Positions 17,244 through 25,891 of a stretch of 64,000 nt of DNA are shown piece after piece. The stretch spans positions 1 to 64,000 of the forward strand of contig NZ_LOKW01000004.1 of assembly GCF_002211305.1 (NCBI RefSeq), written 5' to 3'. Positions within the stretch are counted from its first letter, which is position 1. Each line of letters begins with the position of its first letter. Made by a program: the position numbers and the translations under genes. The DNA is from Rhizobium sp. R634 (GTDB lineage: Bacteria > Pseudomonadota > Alphaproteobacteria > Rhizobiales > Rhizobiaceae). The notes under the pieces are model-generated. The model was not told where the DNA came from, ran no database searches, and saw nothing but the letters and a program-made list of their open reading frames with translations.

Positions 17244-18340
17244 CGAGACAGCTCGACATCGTCTTCCTCGGTCTTTCGCTTTCGTCATCCTGGGGAAATG
17301 GCCACGCTACGACCTATCGTGCCCTCATCAAAGGCCTGCATCAGGACGGTCACCGGGTTCTTTTCCTGGAGCGGGACGTGCCCTGGTATGCCGCTCACAG
17401 AGACCTCGCTTGGCCGGATTTTTGCGAGCTCGCCTATTATTCCGAACTTGATGAGATGATCGCGTTGTACGGGGAAAGGCTGCGCAAGGCCGATGCCGTT
17501 ATCGCAGGCTCCTATGTGCCGGAGGGTGTGGCGCTGGTCGACAGGCTCGAGGCGCTGGAACTGAACCGTCTCTGCTTCTACGACATCGACACGCCGGTGA
17601 CGCTCGCAAAACTCGACCGTGGTGATGAGGAATACCTGGCGCGACGCCAAATACCCGTGTTTGACGCCTATTTCTCCTTCTCGGGAGGAGAGGTGCTGAC
17701 GCGCCTGGAGCAGAACTATGGCGCTCAAAGGGCCGTTGCACTCTACTGCTCCGTCGATCAGGAACGCTACGCCAATACCGGGGAACCCGCGACCTGGGAT
17801 CTCGGCTATCTCGGCACTTACAGCCCCGATCGCCAGCCGACGCTGGAGCGTCTCCTCCTGGAGCCGGCGCGCCGCCTGCCGGAAATGCGTTTCGTCGTCG
17901 CCGGGCCGCAATATCCCGCCGAGATCGACTGGCCATCCAATGTGGAGCGCATCGAGCACTTGCCACCGGCCGATCATGCAAGTTTCTACAGCCGTCAGCG
18001 CTTCACCCTGAATGTCACCCGAAGCGATATGATCTCGGCCGGCTGGTCGCCAAGCGTGCGCCTGTTTGAGGCAGCCGCCTGCGGGACGCCTGTTATCAGC
18101 GACTGCTGGCGGGGCCTCCACGAGTTGCTGCCGGATAGCGAAGCTCTCATCATTGCACGTGGAGCGGACGATGTCGTGGCGGCGCTGACGGCGCTTTCCG
18201 GACGCGAGCGTATAGCAATCGCCGCAGCCGCCAAAGGCCGGGTGCTGGCCGGCCATACGGGTGCTGCCCGCGCCGGTGAACTCGTTCGAGCCCTTTCCAA
18301 CCTGCCTGCAAGTCCAGCTTATGAGCGTATCTCAGCCTGA
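17240..18340 (+). CDS. CgeB-like glycosyltransferase, copy 3
   Basis: A 366-residue third paralogue. It starts M-T-R-Q-L-D-I-V-F-L-G-L-S-L-S-S-S-W-G-N-G-H-A and has D-L-G-Y-L-G-T-Y-S-P-D-R-Q at mid-length. The donor site is V-R-L-F-E-A-A-A-C-G-T-P-V-I-S-D-C-W. Copies 2 and 3 are more like each other than like copy 1 (longer R-D-V-P/E-P-D-V N-terminal loop). The ATG at 17240 overlaps the previous stop. A 12-nt gap with an AAGGAGAG ribosome-binding site leads to the next gene. Confidence 0.8.
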   Translation: MTRQLDIVFLGLSLSSSWGNGHATTYRALIKGLHQDGHRVLFLERDVPWYAAHRDLAWPDFCELAYYSELDEMIALYGERLRKADAVIAGSYVPEGVALVDRLEALELNRLCFYDIDTPVTLAKLDRGDEEYLARRQIPVFDAYFSFSGGEVLTRLEQNYGAQRAVALYCSVDQERYANTGEPATWDLGYLGTYSPDRQPTLERLLLEPARRLPEMRFVVAGPQYPAEIDWPSNVERIEHLPPADHASFYSRQRFTLNVTRSDMISAGWSPSVRLFEAAACGTPVISDCWRGLHELLPDSEALIIARGADDVVAALTALSGRERIAIAAAAKGRVLAGHTGAARAGELVRALSNLPASPAYERISA

Positions 18341-18352
18341 AGGAGAGTATCG

Positions 18353-19399
18353 ATGCTTCAAGTCAATCGTCGCAGAAAAGGCAAGACTGTTCTGGTAGCA
18401 GGGGGAGCCGGCTTTGTCGGTTCGCACCTCTGTGATGCGCTCCTCGGCAGGGGCGATACCGTCATTTGCGTGGACAGCTATATCACCGGATCGCGAGACA
18501 ATGTGCGGCCGTTGATGAACCATCCAGGCTTCCGGCTTATCGAACAGGATGTCTGCGACTTCCTCGAAATCGACGAGCCGCTGGACCAGATTTACAATCT
18601 TGCCTGTGCCGCATCTCCACCGCAATATCAGGCCGACCCCGTCCATACGATGATGACCTGCGTCGCCGGCACCGGAAACCTGCTTGCACTCGCCGAACGG
18701 CATGGAGCCTCCTTCCTCCAGGCTTCGACGAGCGAGGTCTATGGCGATCCGGCCGAACATCCCCAGCGCGAGGACTACCGCGGCAATGTCAGCTGCACGG
18801 GGCCGCGCGCCTGTTATGATGAGGGAAAGCGCGCCGCGGAGGCCCTGTGCTTCGATATGTTGCGCGGCGGTCGTGTCGATGCCCGGGTTGCCCGCATTTT
18901 CAACACTTATGGGCCGCGCATGCAGGCCAATGACGGCCGGATCGTCTCGAATCTTGTCGTTCAGGCGCTGTCGGGAAAGCCTCTCACCATTTACGGAAGC
19001 GGGATGCAGACGCGTTCCTTCTGCTATGTGAGCGACCTGGTCGGGGGTCTGATGGCGCTGATGAATGTTCAGCCCAATCCCGGCGTGCCGGTCAATCTCG
19101 GCAATCCCGGAGAATTCACCATCAATGAACTCGCTCAGATAATCCGTTCGATGGTTCCGGCTCGTACCGCGCTCGTCTACAGGCCTCTGCCAAAAGACGA
19201 TCCGCAGCGTCGCCGGCCTGATATTTCGCGTGCGACCGAGCTTCTCGACTGGCAACCGACGGTACCGCTTGCCGAAGGGCTGGCACAGACGATCGGCTGG
19301 TTCGCCGCCAACCTCACCGAGCGTCCGCGCAAGCGCACGGCAGCGTCCCGTCGCCCTCGGAGCGCGGCTGCTGCTCAAGCTGTACCCGCTGGAAGCTGA
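18353..19399 (+). CDS. UDP-glucuronate decarboxylase-like NAD-dependent enzyme
   Basis: A 348-residue extended SDR very like UDP-glucuronic acid decarboxylases (UXS), which make UDP-xylose. It has GGAGFVGSHL near residues 17-26, N-L-A-C-x-A-S-P-P-Q-Y, T-S-E-V-Y-G-D-P, Y155-D-E-G-K159 and N-T-Y-G-P-R-M. The P-P-x-Y and Y-D-E-G-K-R blocks set UXS apart from GalE and dTDP-glucose dehydratases. The C-terminal 35 residues are Arg/Ala-rich and look disordered. UDP-xylose would be a plausible donor for one of the four glycosyltransferases just upstream. Confidence 0.85.
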   Translation: MLQVNRRRKGKTVLVAGGAGFVGSHLCDALLGRGDTVICVDSYITGSRDNVRPLMNHPGFRLIEQDVCDFLEIDEPLDQIYNLACAASPPQYQADPVHTMMTCVAGTGNLLALAERHGASFLQASTSEVYGDPAEHPQREDYRGNVSCTGPRACYDEGKRAAEALCFDMLRGGRVDARVARIFNTYGPRMQANDGRIVSNLVVQALSGKPLTIYGSGMQTRSFCYVSDLVGGLMALMNVQPNPGVPVNLGNPGEFTINELAQIIRSMVPARTALVYRPLPKDDPQRRRPDISRATELLDWQPTVPLAEGLAQTIGWFAANLTERPRKRTAASRRPRSAAAAQAVPAGS

Positions 19400-19421
19400 G
19401 CGAAAATAAGTGGAGGCGATG

Positions 19422-20153
19422 ATGACCCTGGCTTTGAAACGCCGCGTTGCGGAACTGGCTCCGTGGTTCCAGAATATCCGGCTCGGCGAAGTGGAAACCG
19501 CCCCCGATCACTTTCTCGGCGATTATCCCGCCTTCAAATGGGAAGGCTTCAAGCATGTGGTGCCGGAAGATCTCGATGGGCGCAGCGTTCTCGACATCGG
19601 CTGCAATGCCGGCTTCTATTCGCTTGAGATGAAGCGCCGCAATGCCGGGCGGGTGCTCGGCATCGATTCCGACGCGCGCTATCTCGAGCAGGCCCGGTTG
19701 GCCGCCGGCCACTTCGGTCTCGATGTCGAATTCAGGCAGATGTCGGTTTATGAAGTGCCGAAGCTGGGGGAAACATTCGATCTGGTGCTCTTCATGGGCG
19801 TGCTTTACCACTTGCGCCATCCTTTGCTGGCGCTCGATCTCCTCTACGAGCATGTGGTCGGCGATCTCATGCTGTTCCAGTGCCTCCAGCGCGGCGACGA
19901 GCGGATTGCCGCACTGGAGGAGAATTACGATTTTTCCGAGTGGAGCGTCTTCGATCAGCCGGATTTTCCGAAATTGTTCTTCGTCGAACAGCGCTACGCC
20001 GCCGATCCGACAAACTGGTTCATTCCGAACAAGGGCGCTATGGAGGCGATGCTGCGTAGCGCGGGGTTCGCGATAGAGGCCAATCCAGAACGCGAAGTCT
20101 ATCTATGTCGCCGAAGCCGGCGGCCTTATATGGTTGAACCACCGCCCGTTTGA
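19422..20153 (+). CDS. SAM-dependent methyltransferase of the glycan cassette
   Basis: A 243-residue class I methyltransferase with motif I V-L-D-I-G-C-N-A-G-F-Y-S at 56-67, an acidic residue after the next strand (G-I-D-S-D), and F-M-G-V-L-Y-H-L-R-H-P-L. It resembles a methyltransferase family that I recall NCBI naming TIGR04290; this should be checked by HMM. The ATG at 19422 is preferred because GGAGG lies 5 nt upstream; 19419 and a GTG at 19410 are alternatives. It probably O-methylates a sugar of the cassette product, as inferred from position at the end of the operon. Confidence 0.82.
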   Translation: MTLALKRRVAELAPWFQNIRLGEVETAPDHFLGDYPAFKWEGFKHVVPEDLDGRSVLDIGCNAGFYSLEMKRRNAGRVLGIDSDARYLEQARLAAGHFGLDVEFRQMSVYEVPKLGETFDLVLFMGVLYHLRHPLLALDLLYEHVVGDLMLFQCLQRGDERIAALEENYDFSEWSVFDQPDFPKLFFVEQRYAADPTNWFIPNKGAMEAMLRSAGFAIEANPEREVYLCRRSRRPYMVEPPPV

Positions 20154-20178
20154 GCGGCAATAACATTGCGGGTCCAGA

Positions 20179-21093
20179 ATGCTGAAAGGTGCCCGGCTGT
20201 TTTCGATCGCGATCGCTGCGATCCTCTTCGTCCTTTTGTTGACCTGGCTGTTGACCAGGCCGCATTCGCCCTTCTCTGCCGGCGATGTCACGCTGACGCC
20301 CGGAGACGCCGGGCGCGGCAGATTGGTGTTCGCTGCAGCCGGGTGCGCCTCGTGTCATGCTTCTCCCGGTCAGGAAGACCGTCTTAGGCTGGGAGGCGAT
20401 CTTGCGCTGGCCTCGCCCTATGGAACCTTCAGAGTCCCCAATATCTCGCCCGATCCGAAAGCGGGCATAGGATCGTGGTCGGTCGCCGATCTCGCCAATG
20501 CCTTGATCGCCGGCGTCTCCCCGTCAGGAGAGCATTACTATCCGGTATTTCCATATGCCAGCTATACCGGTATGACGCTCGACGACGTCAGGGATCTCTA
20601 CGCTTTCCTGCATACGCTTTCGCCCGTGCCGGACCGTCCCCAACCACATGATATTTCCGTCCTGTTCCGAATCCGGCGGTTTGTCGGTTTCTGGAAGCTG
20701 TTGTTTTTTCACGAAGGGCGATCCGGGGGGGTGTTGAATGGCGATCCGGTGCACGATCGGGGCGCTTATCTCGTGGAGACACTCGGGCATTGCGCCGAAT
20801 GTCACTCCTCCCGCAACGTCTTGGGCGCGATCAAGCCGAAGACTCGATTTGCGGGCGGCGTGAGCACGGAAGGCGTCGGCTTTATTCCGAACATCACGCC
20901 GGTCGAAATCGGTTCATGGTCGCAGCAGGATATCGTGGAAATGCTCCGGAGCGGCAAGACGCCCAACCACGGCTATGTCGGCTGGTCAATGGCCGATGTC
21001 GTCGAGAATACGGCCGAACTCCCTGCCGCCGACCAGATGGCCATCGCCCAATATCTGAAGTCGCTGCCACCGCGCGCGACCCCTCATCCTTAG
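20179..21093 (+). CDS. membrane-anchored diheme cytochrome c
   Basis: A 304-residue protein with an uncleaved-looking N-terminal helix (residues 5-25) followed by two cytochrome c domains. Heme sites are C56-A-S-C59-H60 and C205-A-E-C208-H209. The layout resembles the cytochrome subunits of membrane alcohol, aldehyde and gluconate dehydrogenases, though it has two hemes rather than three. No partner dehydrogenase is adjacent on this strand. It is convergent with, and abuts without any gap, the oxidase operon on the other strand, so it may pass electrons to that oxidase. Confidence 0.87.
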   Translation: MLKGARLFSIAIAAILFVLLLTWLLTRPHSPFSAGDVTLTPGDAGRGRLVFAAAGCASCHASPGQEDRLRLGGDLALASPYGTFRVPNISPDPKAGIGSWSVADLANALIAGVSPSGEHYYPVFPYASYTGMTLDDVRDLYAFLHTLSPVPDRPQPHDISVLFRIRRFVGFWKLLFFHEGRSGGVLNGDPVHDRGAYLVETLGHCAECHSSRNVLGAIKPKTRFAGGVSTEGVGFIPNITPVEIGSWSQQDIVEMLRSGKTPNHGYVGWSMADVVENTAELPAADQMAIAQYLKSLPPRATPHP

Positions 21094-21516
21094 CTAACGG
21101 GCATAAAGGTACGCGGCGAGATCACGGGCTTCCTGTTCAGATATTCCGGTGGCAGGCATCGCAGTCTTGGGTGAATAGGACTGCGGGGTGACGATCCAAT
21201 CAACCAGATTATCGGCGGAATTGTTGAGCACGCCCGCGACATAGACCCGCTGCCGCAGACCGGAGAGATCACCGCCGACCTTGCCGTCGGCCCCCGCGAT
21301 GCCCGGAATGGTGTGACAGCCAGCGCAGCCATAGCGACGGAAGATCATCGGGGCCCTGGCGGGATCGCCCTTGGTCAGAGCGATAGCTGCAGCTCGCCTT
21401 TCGGATTGCTGACGATAGATATCGGTCAGGCCAAAGGCCGCGGTCACGCCTACCATGCAGGCCGCAATCACCAGGGCAGAGCGAAGAGAATTACGGGGCG
21501 ACGATACGCGTTCCAT
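21094..21516 (-). CDS. small membrane-anchored c-type cytochrome
   Basis: A 140-residue cytochrome c with an N-terminal membrane helix (about residues 13-31) and one heme site, C64-A-G-C67-H68. The axial Met is probably in T-A-M-P-A-T-G near the C-terminus. It is the last gene of the oxidase operon and overlaps the CtaG gene by 26 nt; its start follows GGAGGCACGG. It likely delivers electrons to the oxidase from a quinol-cytochrome c reductase or from the operon's molybdoenzyme. The final codons abut the stop of the plus-strand diheme cytochrome. Confidence 0.86.
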   Translation of the reverse strand: MERVSSPRNSLRSALVIAACMVGVTAAFGLTDIYRQQSERRAAAIALTKGDPARAPMIFRRYGCAGCHTIPGIAGADGKVGGDLSGLRQRVYVAGVLNNSADNLVDWIVTPQSYSPKTAMPATGISEQEARDLAAYLYAR

Positions 21517-22387
21517 CCGTGCCTCCTTTTCCTGAAGCCCTGATCCACAGTGCGGTCAGCGTGAGTGCCGCTGCGGCGTAGATGATTCCTGCAGGAACCC
21601 ACATGACCAGACCTGCCATCTGCTGGTCTTCGAGCGGCGACAACCCCCAGGTCCCGGAGGCCTGCGTCTGCACGCCATAGAGCACTTTTGGCGCAAGCGC
21701 GATGAGGGCGCCAAGGATGCTCATATGCAGCATGGTCAGAAAGACATGCCAAGCGGCCACCCCCCGGTTGCTCCTCCAGATGACGGACCACCAGAACAGG
21801 ATGGCGCTCGCGAAAAAGGAAAGATGCTGCAGGCGGTGGAGGGGCGCGCTGTCAATCGTGGCATCGAAGAGAATCGGCGCGTGCCATGCCCAGATCGCCG
21901 CGCCATGCAGCAAGGTCGCAACGGTGCCGTTGCTGAGACATTTCCACGTGCTGCGCACGGCGTGCGAGGCAAGCGCCCGTCCCGCCTGGCGCCTGATCAT
22001 CCTCGGAAGCCCCCAGAGCAGCATCGCCGAGGGCCGCGCCAACACGATGAGCGGCGCCGACACCGCCATGACCAATTCATGTTCGATCATGTGGAAGGTG
22101 AAAAGCTGCTCACCCAGCCAGTGCAGGGGGGAGACGAGCGCCCCGGCGAGAACGAGCCAGCCGGACCAGAAGGTCGCGAGCCGCTGCACGAAGGCACGGC
22201 GGCTTTGGGATGATCGTGGCCGGAAGCGAAGGCTGCCGCATGCATATAAGGCCGCGCTGAGGCCGAGCGGCACAATGATCCAGGGGTCGATGGTCCATGG
22301 CAACGCGACGTTATGGACATGGCCCTCATGCGCCGACGCCGGTGCCGTCATAGTTACCCAAAAGGCGATCGTGGGTCCTGTTCTCAT
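21491..22387 (-). CDS. ctaG: CtaG-family (caa3_CtaG) cytochrome c oxidase assembly protein
   Basis: A 298-residue polytopic protein of the caa3_CtaG family, which assists assembly of caa3-type oxidases. It begins with a signal-like helix ending A-S-A-H-E-G-H, then has about seven membrane segments with H-M-I-E-H-E, L-H-G-A-A-I-W-x-W-H and L-x-M-L-H-M-S-I-L-G-A, histidine-rich blocks suited to copper handling. This is not the CtaG/Cox11 family of mitochondria-like oxidases, despite the shared name. The start at 22387 overlaps the CoxC stop as ATGA. An aa3 assembly role is well supported by context. Confidence 0.85.
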   Translation of the reverse strand: MRTGPTIAFWVTMTAPASAHEGHVHNVALPWTIDPWIIVPLGLSAALYACGSLRFRPRSSQSRRAFVQRLATFWSGWLVLAGALVSPLHWLGEQLFTFHMIEHELVMAVSAPLIVLARPSAMLLWGLPRMIRRQAGRALASHAVRSTWKCLSNGTVATLLHGAAIWAWHAPILFDATIDSAPLHRLQHLSFFASAILFWWSVIWRSNRGVAAWHVFLTMLHMSILGALIALAPKVLYGVQTQASGTWGLSPLEDQQMAGLVMWVPAGIIYAAAALTLTALWIRASGKGGTDGTRIVAP

Positions 22388-22986
22388 AGCCGCGGCACCC
22401 AATAGATACATCCGTAGAGAGGAAGCCAGGTGAGAACGACAAAGTTCCAGTAGAGCGCATTGTCTTCGACGTCGCCGTAGCGGCGCGCATTGTCTGTGTG
22501 CTTGGAAAACATGAGGCACGCAAGGACGATCGTATCGATGAGATCAGTAACGATGTGGGTAGTGTGCAGACCAAGGATCGTCCAGACGATCGATCCGTAG
22601 GCGTCGTCGTCCCAGCTTATATGGAGGGCAGGAAATTCGAAGACGCGGGGGATAAGCGGTATCGCGCCCATGAAGACCATGGCGATCAACCCCAGGCGCA
22701 CCTTGCGGAGCTCCTTACGTTGCGCCCATCGCGACACCAGCATATTCGGCACGATGCTGACGAGAAGCGACAGGGTCAGGATCGTACCGGGGAGAAGGTC
22801 CGGAGGGGGGGCTTCAATCGGCCAGCGCGGCGCCAGGCTCATCAGGTAGAAATAGACGGCGATCGTCAGGGCAAATCCCATGCCTTCGATCAGCATGAAG
22901 GCGCCGGTGCCCCAGAAGGTCAGGCTCGCGCTGCCCATGCCATGCAGGGGAAGCTTCGACAGGTCGAGCGCGATACGTTCTTTCAT
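22384..22986 (-). CDS. cytochrome c oxidase subunit III
   Basis: A 200-residue protein with five predicted membrane segments, shorter than the seven-helix form of mitochondrial-type subunit III and like the bacterial short form. Typical features are F-W-G-T-G-A-F-M-L-I-E-G near residues 25-36, W-T-I-L-G-L-H-T-T-H-I and W-N-F-V-V-L-T-W-L-P-L-Y. It stabilises the catalytic subunit. It overlaps CoxA upstream and CtaG downstream by ATGA at each end. Confidence 0.88.
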   Translation of the reverse strand: MKERIALDLSKLPLHGMGSASLTFWGTGAFMLIEGMGFALTIAVYFYLMSLAPRWPIEAPPPDLLPGTILTLSLLVSIVPNMLVSRWAQRKELRKVRLGLIAMVFMGAIPLIPRVFEFPALHISWDDDAYGSIVWTILGLHTTHIVTDLIDTIVLACLMFSKHTDNARRYGDVEDNALYWNFVVLTWLPLYGCIYWVPRL

Positions 22987-24896
22987 GACTCGTCCTCCGG
23001 TGTTTGCTTCGGCCAGAACCATCCCGTCAGGGTAATGGCTACCGGGATCGCGCCCCAGATCACCGCCCAAGGGCTGAAGATCGAGCCGATCAACATGATG
23101 CTGGTGGCGATGGCGGCCAGGAACGGCCAAATGGAATTGGCCGGCATGGATTCCCGCGCCTCGGGCTCGGCTGCCGCGACGCTGCTGACGATCACTTCGC
23201 GACGGTCGAGCCGAAGTCCTGTGGCCACCGGCAACGTTTCCCCATCCGCCCACAGTGGCTCGGCTGACTGGACGACGGGGATGTGGCGGAAGTTGTAGGG
23301 GGGAGGGGGCGAAGACGTGGCCCATTCCAGCGTCGATGCGTTCCAGGGGTTCGGCCCTGCAGGCGATCCGAATTTGAAGCTGCGCACGGCGTCGATGAAA
23401 AAGATGAGGAAGCCGGCGGCAAGTATGACGGCGCTGAGGCTGACGAAAAGGTTCAAACCCGCCCAGGGCAATTCCGGCGGATAGGTATAGATGCGTCGCG
23501 GCATGCCCTGGAGGCCGAGGATGTGCATCGGGAAGAAGGTCAGGTGAAAGCCGGTGAAGATGAGGCCGAAGGCCCATCGGCCGAGCCTTTCGCTCATCAT
23601 GCGGCCGGTCATCTTCGGGAACCAGTAGTAGATCGCGCCGATGAGCGGGAAGACGGAACCGCCGATCAGCACATAGTGGAAATGGGCGACGACGAAATAG
23701 GTGTCGTGAACCTGCGTGTCGAGCGGCACGGAGGCCACCATCACGCCGGTCACTCCGCCGATGACGAAGGTGATCAGGAAGCCGATGATGAAAAGCAGCG
23801 GCGTCTTGAAGACGGGACGCCCGTCCCACAGCGTCGCCAGCCAGCAGAAGATCTGGGTTCCGGCGGGAATTGCGATCGCCATGCTGGAGGCGGTGAAGAA
23901 GCTGCTTCCCAGACGCGGCAGACCGGCGACGAACATGTGATGCACCCAGAGGCCGAAAGCCAGGACGCCGGTTGCGATCATCGCCAGGACCAGCGGCAGG
24001 TATCCGAAGACGGGACGCCGGGTGAAGGTGGAGATCATGGCGGACACCATGCCCACTGCCGGCAGGAAGATGATGTAGACCTCGGGATGGCCGAAGAACC
24101 AGAACAGGTGCTGCCAGAGAAGGGCGTCGCCACCCTCCCAAGGGTTGTAGAACTGCGTGCCGACCAGCCGGTCGAGAATGAGCGAGGAGCTTGCGAGCAT
24201 GATCGCCGGCATGGCCAGGATGACCAGGAAGGCCGTTACCAGCATCGACCAGACGAAGAGCGGGATGCGATTGAGCGACATGCCTGGCGCCCTGAGCTTG
24301 AAGACGGTTACGACGATCTCGACGGCGACGGCGAGGGCCGACACTTCGGTGAAAGTGATCATCTGCGCCCAGATGTCGGCCCGCTTTCCCGCGCCATATT
24401 GCGGGCCGGCCAGGGGTACGTAAGCGAACCAGCCGACATTAGGGGCGGTGTCGAGAGCGAGAGAGATCCAGAGGAGCAGGCCTCCGGCAAGAAAGATCCA
24501 ATAGGAAAAGGCATTCAGCCTCGGAAAGGCGATGTTGCGGGTTCCGACCATCAGCGGCACGAGATAGACCGCCATCGCCTCCATGACCGGCACGGCAAAA
24601 AGGAACATCATGTTGCTCCCATGCACGGTGAAGATCTGATTGTAACGGTCGGCGCTGATGAAGCGCGCCTCCGGAAATGCGAGCTGCAGGCGCATTGCCA
24701 GGGCAAGCACGCCGCCGAGGAGCAGGAAGATGAAGGCCGTCACGATATATCGCCGGCCGATGATCTTGTGATCGACGGTGGACAATGCCGCCAGCAGCCC
24801 TGATGGCGTTGCCCAAGTGCGCCTGAGAAAGGCTTCGGCGCCTTCATCGCCGGCTGCCAGATCAGCGGGGGACGGGATCTTGTCTTGGCTTCTCAT
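22983..24896 (-). CDS. cytochrome c oxidase subunit I (heme-copper oxidase catalytic subunit)
   Basis: A 637-residue protein with the subunit I core: V-H-G-S-N-M-M-F heme ligand region, W-Q-H-L-F-W-F-F-G-H-P-E-V-Y-I (CuB His and cross-linked Tyr), and H-D-T-Y-F-V-V-A-H-F-H-Y-V-L for the binuclear site. It is longer than the usual 530-560 residues because of a C-terminal extension with a linker and two more hydrophobic segments, as in some caa3/ba3-like enzymes. The E of the G-H-P-E-V motif is present, so this is an A-type oxidase. It overlaps CoxB and CoxC by ATGA. Confidence 0.93.
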   Translation of the reverse strand: MRSQDKIPSPADLAAGDEGAEAFLRRTWATPSGLLAALSTVDHKIIGRRYIVTAFIFLLLGGVLALAMRLQLAFPEARFISADRYNQIFTVHGSNMMFLFAVPVMEAMAVYLVPLMVGTRNIAFPRLNAFSYWIFLAGGLLLWISLALDTAPNVGWFAYVPLAGPQYGAGKRADIWAQMITFTEVSALAVAVEIVVTVFKLRAPGMSLNRIPLFVWSMLVTAFLVILAMPAIMLASSSLILDRLVGTQFYNPWEGGDALLWQHLFWFFGHPEVYIIFLPAVGMVSAMISTFTRRPVFGYLPLVLAMIATGVLAFGLWVHHMFVAGLPRLGSSFFTASSMAIAIPAGTQIFCWLATLWDGRPVFKTPLLFIIGFLITFVIGGVTGVMVASVPLDTQVHDTYFVVAHFHYVLIGGSVFPLIGAIYYWFPKMTGRMMSERLGRWAFGLIFTGFHLTFFPMHILGLQGMPRRIYTYPPELPWAGLNLFVSLSAVILAAGFLIFFIDAVRSFKFGSPAGPNPWNASTLEWATSSPPPPYNFRHIPVVQSAEPLWADGETLPVATGLRLDRREVIVSSVAAAEPEARESMPANSIWPFLAAIATSIMLIGSIFSPWAVIWGAIPVAITLTGWFWPKQTPEDES

Positions 24897-25891
24897 CGGA
24901 GCTCGCTCATATAGGCGCTCAATTGCCGCAGCTCCTCACCGGTGAGGGGGACCAGTGGCATGTTGTTTCCCGGCTTCAGCGTCTGCGGATCGGCGATCCA
25001 GGCGGCGACCGATCCCCGCGTATTCTCCAACAGCCCCGCCCCAATCATGCTGCGGCTGCCAACATGGGTGAGATCGGGACCCGAGGTTCCAGACGCGCCG
25101 GTGCCCCGGATGGTGTGGCAGGCGGCGCAGGGCTTGTTTATGAAGACCAGCTTGCCTGCCACGGCATCGCTACCGGTCGGCTCGTAAGCCGCGCTTCTCT
25201 GCGCTTCCAGCCAGCGGTCATAATCCTCGGGCTCTTCGGCGATCACCAACAACGCCATGTGGCTGTGCTGCAGCCCGCAGAATTCGGCGCATTGACCGCG
25301 ATAGATGCCCGGTTTGCTGGCATGAAGCGTCAGTTCGTTCTCGCGGCCGGGAACCAGGTCCTGCTTTCCCGTCAGATTCGGCACCCAGAATGAGTGGATC
25401 ACGTCCGTTGCTTCCAGACGCAGCCGGATGTCGGTTCCCACGGGAATATGCAGTTCGTTGGCTGTCAGAAAAGTCTTGGCCGGGTCGGCATCGAGGTAGG
25501 TGAATTGCCACCACCATTGCTGGCCACGGACGAGGATCGTCGCAGTATCGGCTTCGCGCCAATCGATGCTGCGCGTGGTGTAAAAGCTCGCGACAGTCAG
25601 AAGAGTTATGACGATAAAGGTCGCCACGATTGCAGCGCCTACGGTCCTGCCCATCGAGCGCTCGGTCTGAGGCCTGCAGGGCGCATGGTTCGTCCTTCGA
25701 ACCAGTGCCCACACCATGACAGCCATTACCAGGAGGAAGACGACACCGCAGACGGCGACGAACAGAAAGATCAACCCTCTGAGCTCCACGGCAGAAGGTC
25801 CCTCGGCATTCAGTGCCGATTGCGGATCGCCGGTGCAGCCCGAAAGTAACAGAAGATGTGGAACGAGGAGGGAGGCGCGAGCGATCTTCAA
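24893..25891 (-). CDS. cytochrome c oxidase subunit II with a fused cytochrome c domain (caa3 type)
   Basis: A 332-residue lipoprotein: signal peptide with lipobox L-L-S-G-C19, two membrane helices (about 38-62 and 83-105), then the CuA domain with H166, C201-A-E-F-C205, H209 and M212. A C-terminal cytochrome c domain carries C255-A-A-C258-H259. The fused heme domain marks the caa3 type and means a soluble cytochrome c is not strictly needed. It overlaps its neighbours by ATGA. A W-W-W-Q-F block before the CuA domain is also conserved. Confidence 0.93.
   Translation of the reverse strand: MKIARASLLVPHLLLLSGCTGDPQSALNAEGPSAVELRGLIFLFVAVCGVVFLLVMAVMVWALVRRTNHAPCRPQTERSMGRTVGAAIVATFIVITLLTVASFYTTRSIDWREADTATILVRGQQWWWQFTYLDADPAKTFLTANELHIPVGTDIRLRLEATDVIHSFWVPNLTGKQDLVPGRENELTLHASKPGIYRGQCAEFCGLQHSHMALLVIAEEPEDYDRWLEAQRSAAYEPTGSDAVAGKLVFINKPCAACHTIRGTGASGTSGPDLTHVGSRSMIGAGLLENTRGSVAAWIADPQTLKPGNNMPLVPLTGEELRQLSAYMSELR

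Noticed and set aside
22384..24141. Single 585-codon protein joining CoxC to upstream sequence
   Set aside because: The upstream part is a shadow of CoxA. The CoxC start at 22986 overlaps the CoxA stop by ATGA.
23283..24803. Plus-strand frame of 506 codons opposite cytochrome oxidase subunit I
   Set aside because: It is very charged (Glu/Gly/His/Arg) and low in hydrophobics, the typical antisense of a membrane protein. The CoxA motifs on the other strand are unmistakable.
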